NCBI RefSeq assembly: GCF_009002475.1
Contig: NZ_AP019860.1
Location: 5,284,501-5,348,500, forward strand
Source of the DNA: Candidatus Uabimicrobium amorphum
GTDB lineage: Bacteria > Planctomycetota > Uabimicrobiia > Uabimicrobiales > Uabimicrobiaceae
Length of the DNA stretch: 64,000 nt
Direction: 5' to 3'
Shown: positions 61,957 through 64,000 of the stretch, piece after piece
Layout: each line of letters begins with the position of its first letter
Numbering within the stretch: position 1 is the first letter of the stretch
Translations under genes and position numbers: made by a program
The notes under the pieces: model-generated
Told to the model about the DNA's origin: nothing
Databases searched by the model: none
The model's input: only the letters and a program-made list of their open reading frames with translations

Positions 61957-62154
61957 ATCGGTGCTACGCACCGATTGCTCCCCTGGGGGAGCCTAATACA
62001 TCTAAAGCGTACAGGGAAAGATGTCACTGGTGTGAGGGCTATAATTTCAACGTTTGACGCTCATGAAATCCAGCAATATAAACAAAATTAGACGTGTTAC
62101 GCCTCTCCCTGTGGGAGAGGCATGAGAATGAAGGTTGTTAGCGAAGCTACAACC
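61957..62154. repeat. cluster of four hairpin palindromes
   Basis: ATCGGTGC-TAC-GCACCGAT (61957-61975), GCTCCCC-TG-GGGGAGC (61977-61992), CCTCTCCC-TGT-GGGAGAGG (62102-62120) and GGTTGTTAGC-GAA-GCTACAACC (62133-62154). They fill the gap between the convergent M16 and MobA-like genes. The layout resembles composite palindromic intergenic elements; some of the hairpins may terminate transcription. Confidence 0.7.
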
Positions 62155-62204
62155 TGAAATTCGATGGTGAGGGCACCAATTCGGAAACGAATATCCCTCT
62201 TTAG

Positions 62205-62780
62205 TTATCCCCACGAAAAATACCTTCCATACTCCCTCGGCGTATCTATATTCCGCAATACATGGTCACAATCTACCTGTAAATTTTTACGTGTGAAAGC
62301 ACGTAGTACCTCGCGTAGGTTCTCATCATCCTGTGGTGAATTTGCAATTCTATCGATTACCTTTTGCCCAAAGAGTATAGGATGCCCACCACGTTTTTCA
62401 AAACACGGCACTATATAGTCACTGTTGCCCATACTTGCACACAATTTCTGCAATAAATTTTGCTCGATAAAGGGTTGGTCGATAGGTTGTAAAAAACAGA
62501 AAGGCTGTTGGACTTTTTGCAGTCCTAACTTTAATGAATAGAATCTTTCTTTTTCTGGGGAAGGGTTTACGACTATTTGGCCTGTAGAAAAATGTTGTTT
62601 GTGAAAGTTTTTATTTACGACTGTGATAATTTGTGAACAGCCGAAAGAGGTGTATTCTGCATAGATTTTTTGTAGAAAAGTTTGGTTTTTGTCCCACATA
62701 AGAGTGGACTTGCATTTTCCCATACGCGTTGAAAGACCTGCTGTTAAGACAATGCAAGCAGTTGTGTTGGCTTGTACCAC
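62205..62780 (-). CDS. MobA/MocA-like nucleotidyltransferase
   Basis: 191 aa NTP-transferase of the molybdenum-cofactor type. The N-terminal nucleotide-binding motif LTAGLSTRMGKCKSTL matches LAAGxSxRMGxxK. FLQPIDQPFI supplies the metal-binding Asp and RGGHPILFG the PxxF region, as in MocA/MobA. It should transfer CMP or GMP from CTP/GTP to molybdopterin, but related sugar nucleotidyltransferases are possible. No other molybdopterin genes are seen here. The start is GTG (62778-62780) with AAAGG upstream. Confidence 0.8.
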   Translation of the reverse strand: MVQANTTACIVLTAGLSTRMGKCKSTLMWDKNQTFLQKIYAEYTSFGCSQIITVVNKNFHKQHFSTGQIVVNPSPEKERFYSLKLGLQKVQQPFCFLQPIDQPFIEQNLLQKLCASMGNSDYIVPCFEKRGGHPILFGQKVIDRIANSPQDDENLREVLRAFTRKNLQVDCDHVLRNIDTPREYGRYFSWG

Positions 62781-62794
62781 AAAAAAGAACCTTT

Positions 62795-62827
62795 AAAAAA
62801 AAATAACGAGGGATAAAAATCCCTCGT
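62795..62827 (-). terminator. rho-independent terminator of the sigma factor gene
   Basis: On the minus strand ACGAGGGAT / ATCCCTCGT is followed by TATTTTTTTTT. It lies 59 bp beyond the sigma-factor stop and just before the MobA-like gene. Confidence 0.9.
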
Positions 62828-62886
62828 CTAAGCTGCTAATAATTAATCAACCCACCTATTTTATGCATTTAAGACTAAATTTTAGG

Positions 62887-63693
62887 TTATATGTAATTAT
62901 GTTTTTTTATGGTATTACGAAGTTTTTCTAATGATTCTTTTATAATTTGTCTCACACGTTCTCTTGATAAATTTACGTGATTGCTGATTTCTTGAAGAGT
63001 CATTGGACCTTTGTTGTCTAACCCAAAACGTTTGCGTAAAATATCGCGACATTTTGGATCTAAAGTCTTCATCAACACTTCCAAACGCTCTATATCTTCT
63101 TTACCAACTTGTTCTTCTCTTTGCTTATCTTCGATAATGTCTTTTTGTGCACATATCTTATCTAAGCTTTGGATTTGGGAAAGGTTTACAGAAGATCTCA
63201 ATATGTTTTCTACATATTTTCTTTTTTCTGGCTTTTCTTCCAGAATAGCAACCACTTCATCCATACCAGGTGTTGTACCATTTTGTAGTGTTAGTTTTGC
63301 AGAAATTTCTTCTGCTTTTGCCATCAACTCTCTCATGTATGATGGAATTCTTACTACTTTACTACTATCTGTAAGTGCTCTTCTTATGGCTTGTTTTATC
63401 CACCATGTGGCATAGGTTGAAAAACGACAACCTCTTTCGGGATCAAAGCGCTCAACTGCTTTTAGTAAACCTATGTTGCCTTCTTCTATTAAGTCATGAA
63501 GAGGAAGACCGCAATTAACATATTTTTTTGCAATGTTAACTACCAACCTAAGGTTAGCGCTGATCATCTCTTCGCGTGCTTTGTGATCACCTTTTTGCAC
63601 TAGAACGGCAAGTTCTAGTTCTCTTTCCGCAGAAAGGAGCTTGATGCGGTTGATGTCTTTCAAATATGTTTCCAAAATAAATTCGGTAGCGAT
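62887..63693 (-). CDS. sigma70-family (RpoD-like) RNA polymerase sigma factor
   Basis: About 268 aa. Region 1.2 (ETYLKDINRIKLLSAERELE), region 2 (LRLVVNIAKKYVNCGLPLHD, then LIEEGNIGLLKAVERFDPER and FSTYATWWIKQAIRRAL), region 3 and region 4 (DILRKRFGLD; LQEISNHVNLSRERVRQIIK) are all present. This is the primary or group 2 type, without the long 1.1 region. The frame upstream has no ATG or GTG, only a remote TTG at 63870. An excellent AAGGAGG (63702-63708) lies 8 nt before an ATC codon (63691-63693) at the start of homology, so I mark that as the likely start. It could instead start at a TTG at 63675. Confidence 0.88.
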   Translation of the reverse strand: MATEFILETYLKDINRIKLLSAERELELAVLVQKGDHKAREEMISANLRLVVNIAKKYVNCGLPLHDLIEEGNIGLLKAVERFDPERGCRFSTYATWWIKQAIRRALTDSSKVVRIPSYMRELMAKAEEISAKLTLQNGTTPGMDEVVAILEEKPEKRKYVENILRSSVNLSQIQSLDKICAQKDIIEDKQREEQVGKEDIERLEVLMKTLDPKCRDILRKRFGLDNKGPMTLQEISNHVNLSRERVRQIIKESLEKLRNTIKKHNYI

Positions 63694-63854
63694 GACTAGG
63701 TCCTCCTTAAGACTAAACTCCTCTTTGTGTTTTTCTCTTTGAAAATTTCTTTGTTTAGTATATAAAACGGACCAAAAGCAAATTTGTTGGATTTTTTTTG
63801 CAAAAAAAATTACAAAATAGTTTGTGAGCCTTAATTTTACTGCGTGAAAAATTT

Positions 63855-64000
63855 TTATTTTACTTCGCAAACTGTAATGGAATGGTAGCTTTTATTGTCG
63901 CGGTCAGACACTGGAGAAACTACGATAATTTGTTGGCCTTTTTCCGCAATACGCGCTCTTTTTACCGTTTCGATGGAAATATCAATAAATTCACCAAAAT
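63855..64000 (-). CDS. C-terminal fragment of an unidentified protein
   Basis: The last 47 codons of a gene entering from the right edge, in frame to a TAA at 63855-63857. The translation includes FGEFIDISIETVKRARIAEK, then GQQIIVVSPVSDRDN and KSYHSITVCEVK. The GQQIIVV...ITV pattern recalls the final strands of pyruvate kinase-type C domains, but this is weak. The codons look real and the frame is uninterrupted. Confidence 0.55.
   Translation of the reverse strand, partial: FGEFIDISIETVKRARIAEKGQQIIVVSPVSDRDNKSYHSITVCEVK

Noticed and set aside
63694..63870. N-terminal extension of the sigma factor from a TTG at 63870
   Set aside because: The added sequence has no sigma homology, contains promoter-like AT-rich DNA (TATACT near 63757) and overlaps the neighbouring gene's end.

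Overview
The window is AT-rich (I estimate about 40% GC) and gene-dense. It carries four large Hanks-type Ser/Thr kinases, three of them followed by or fused to TPR or other extracytoplasmic domains. It also has ELWxxDGT-repeat, PEGA, LRR and TPR proteins, a papain-type protease, many secreted proteins and lipoproteins, and house-keeping genes (rpsB, tsf, pyrH, frr, gltA, an icd-like gene, a primary-type sigma factor). This gene content suggests a Planctomycetota-like bacterium of the low-GC, kinase-rich kind such as Candidatus Uabimicrobium. That placement is inference from gene content and would need a marker-gene tree. No phage, insertion sequence, transposase or CRISPR array was recognised.

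Layout. 1-6.7 kb (minus strand): start of a methyltransferase gene, a CGTGAC hexamer array, a 1443-aa kinase-TPR protein, and an LRR/GNAT gene pair. 7-20 kb: mostly single genes on both strands (secreted proteins, an epimerase-like protein, a membrane methyltransferase-like protein, an FAD monooxygenase, papain and prolyl-oligopeptidase proteases, a GNAT), with hairpin terminators and two copies of a covarying palindromic repeat. 20-31.4 kb (minus): an overlapping operon running MMPL-acyltransferase-methyltransferase fusion, amidohydrolase, Nudix, kinase, and ending in a decayed TPR module. Upstream of it lie an RND-type adaptor lipoprotein, a TPR metalloprotease-like protein and a PEGA lipoprotein. 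31.4-34.8 kb (minus): rpsB, tsf, pyrH, frr and tRNA-Lys(UUU) with a terminator. 35-44.4 kb (minus): a kinase overlapping a fatty-acid desaturase, which overlaps a giant AMP-ligase/class III aminotransferase/acyl-ACP-reductase-like fusion. After it come a permease pseudogene with a large internal deletion, an AlkB-like dioxygenase and a GT-C glycosyltransferase. 44.6-51.2 kb: a secreted PLD-like protein, citrate synthase with a consensus promoter and long leader, a di-haem peroxidase lipoprotein and a sigma54 activator. 51.2-62 kb (plus): a second hexamer array, a methyltransferase, a kinase, a secreted TPR protein, an isocitrate-dehydrogenase-like enzyme, an NhaC antiporter and an M16 protease interrupted by a -1 frameshift on an A_AAA_AAG slippery site. 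62-64 kb (minus): a MobA-like nucleotidyltransferase, a sigma70-family factor with no ordinary start codon, and the 3' end of another gene.

The most interesting system-level observation is that two kinase genes are translationally overlapped with genes for unusual lipid-type multi-domain fusions. One sits with the MMPL/PlsC/methyltransferase protein, the other with the desaturase and the ligase/aminotransferase/reductase. The second set has the domain logic for turning a fatty acid into a fatty aldehyde or amine. All functional readings rest on motifs seen in the translated sequence; no database search was run.
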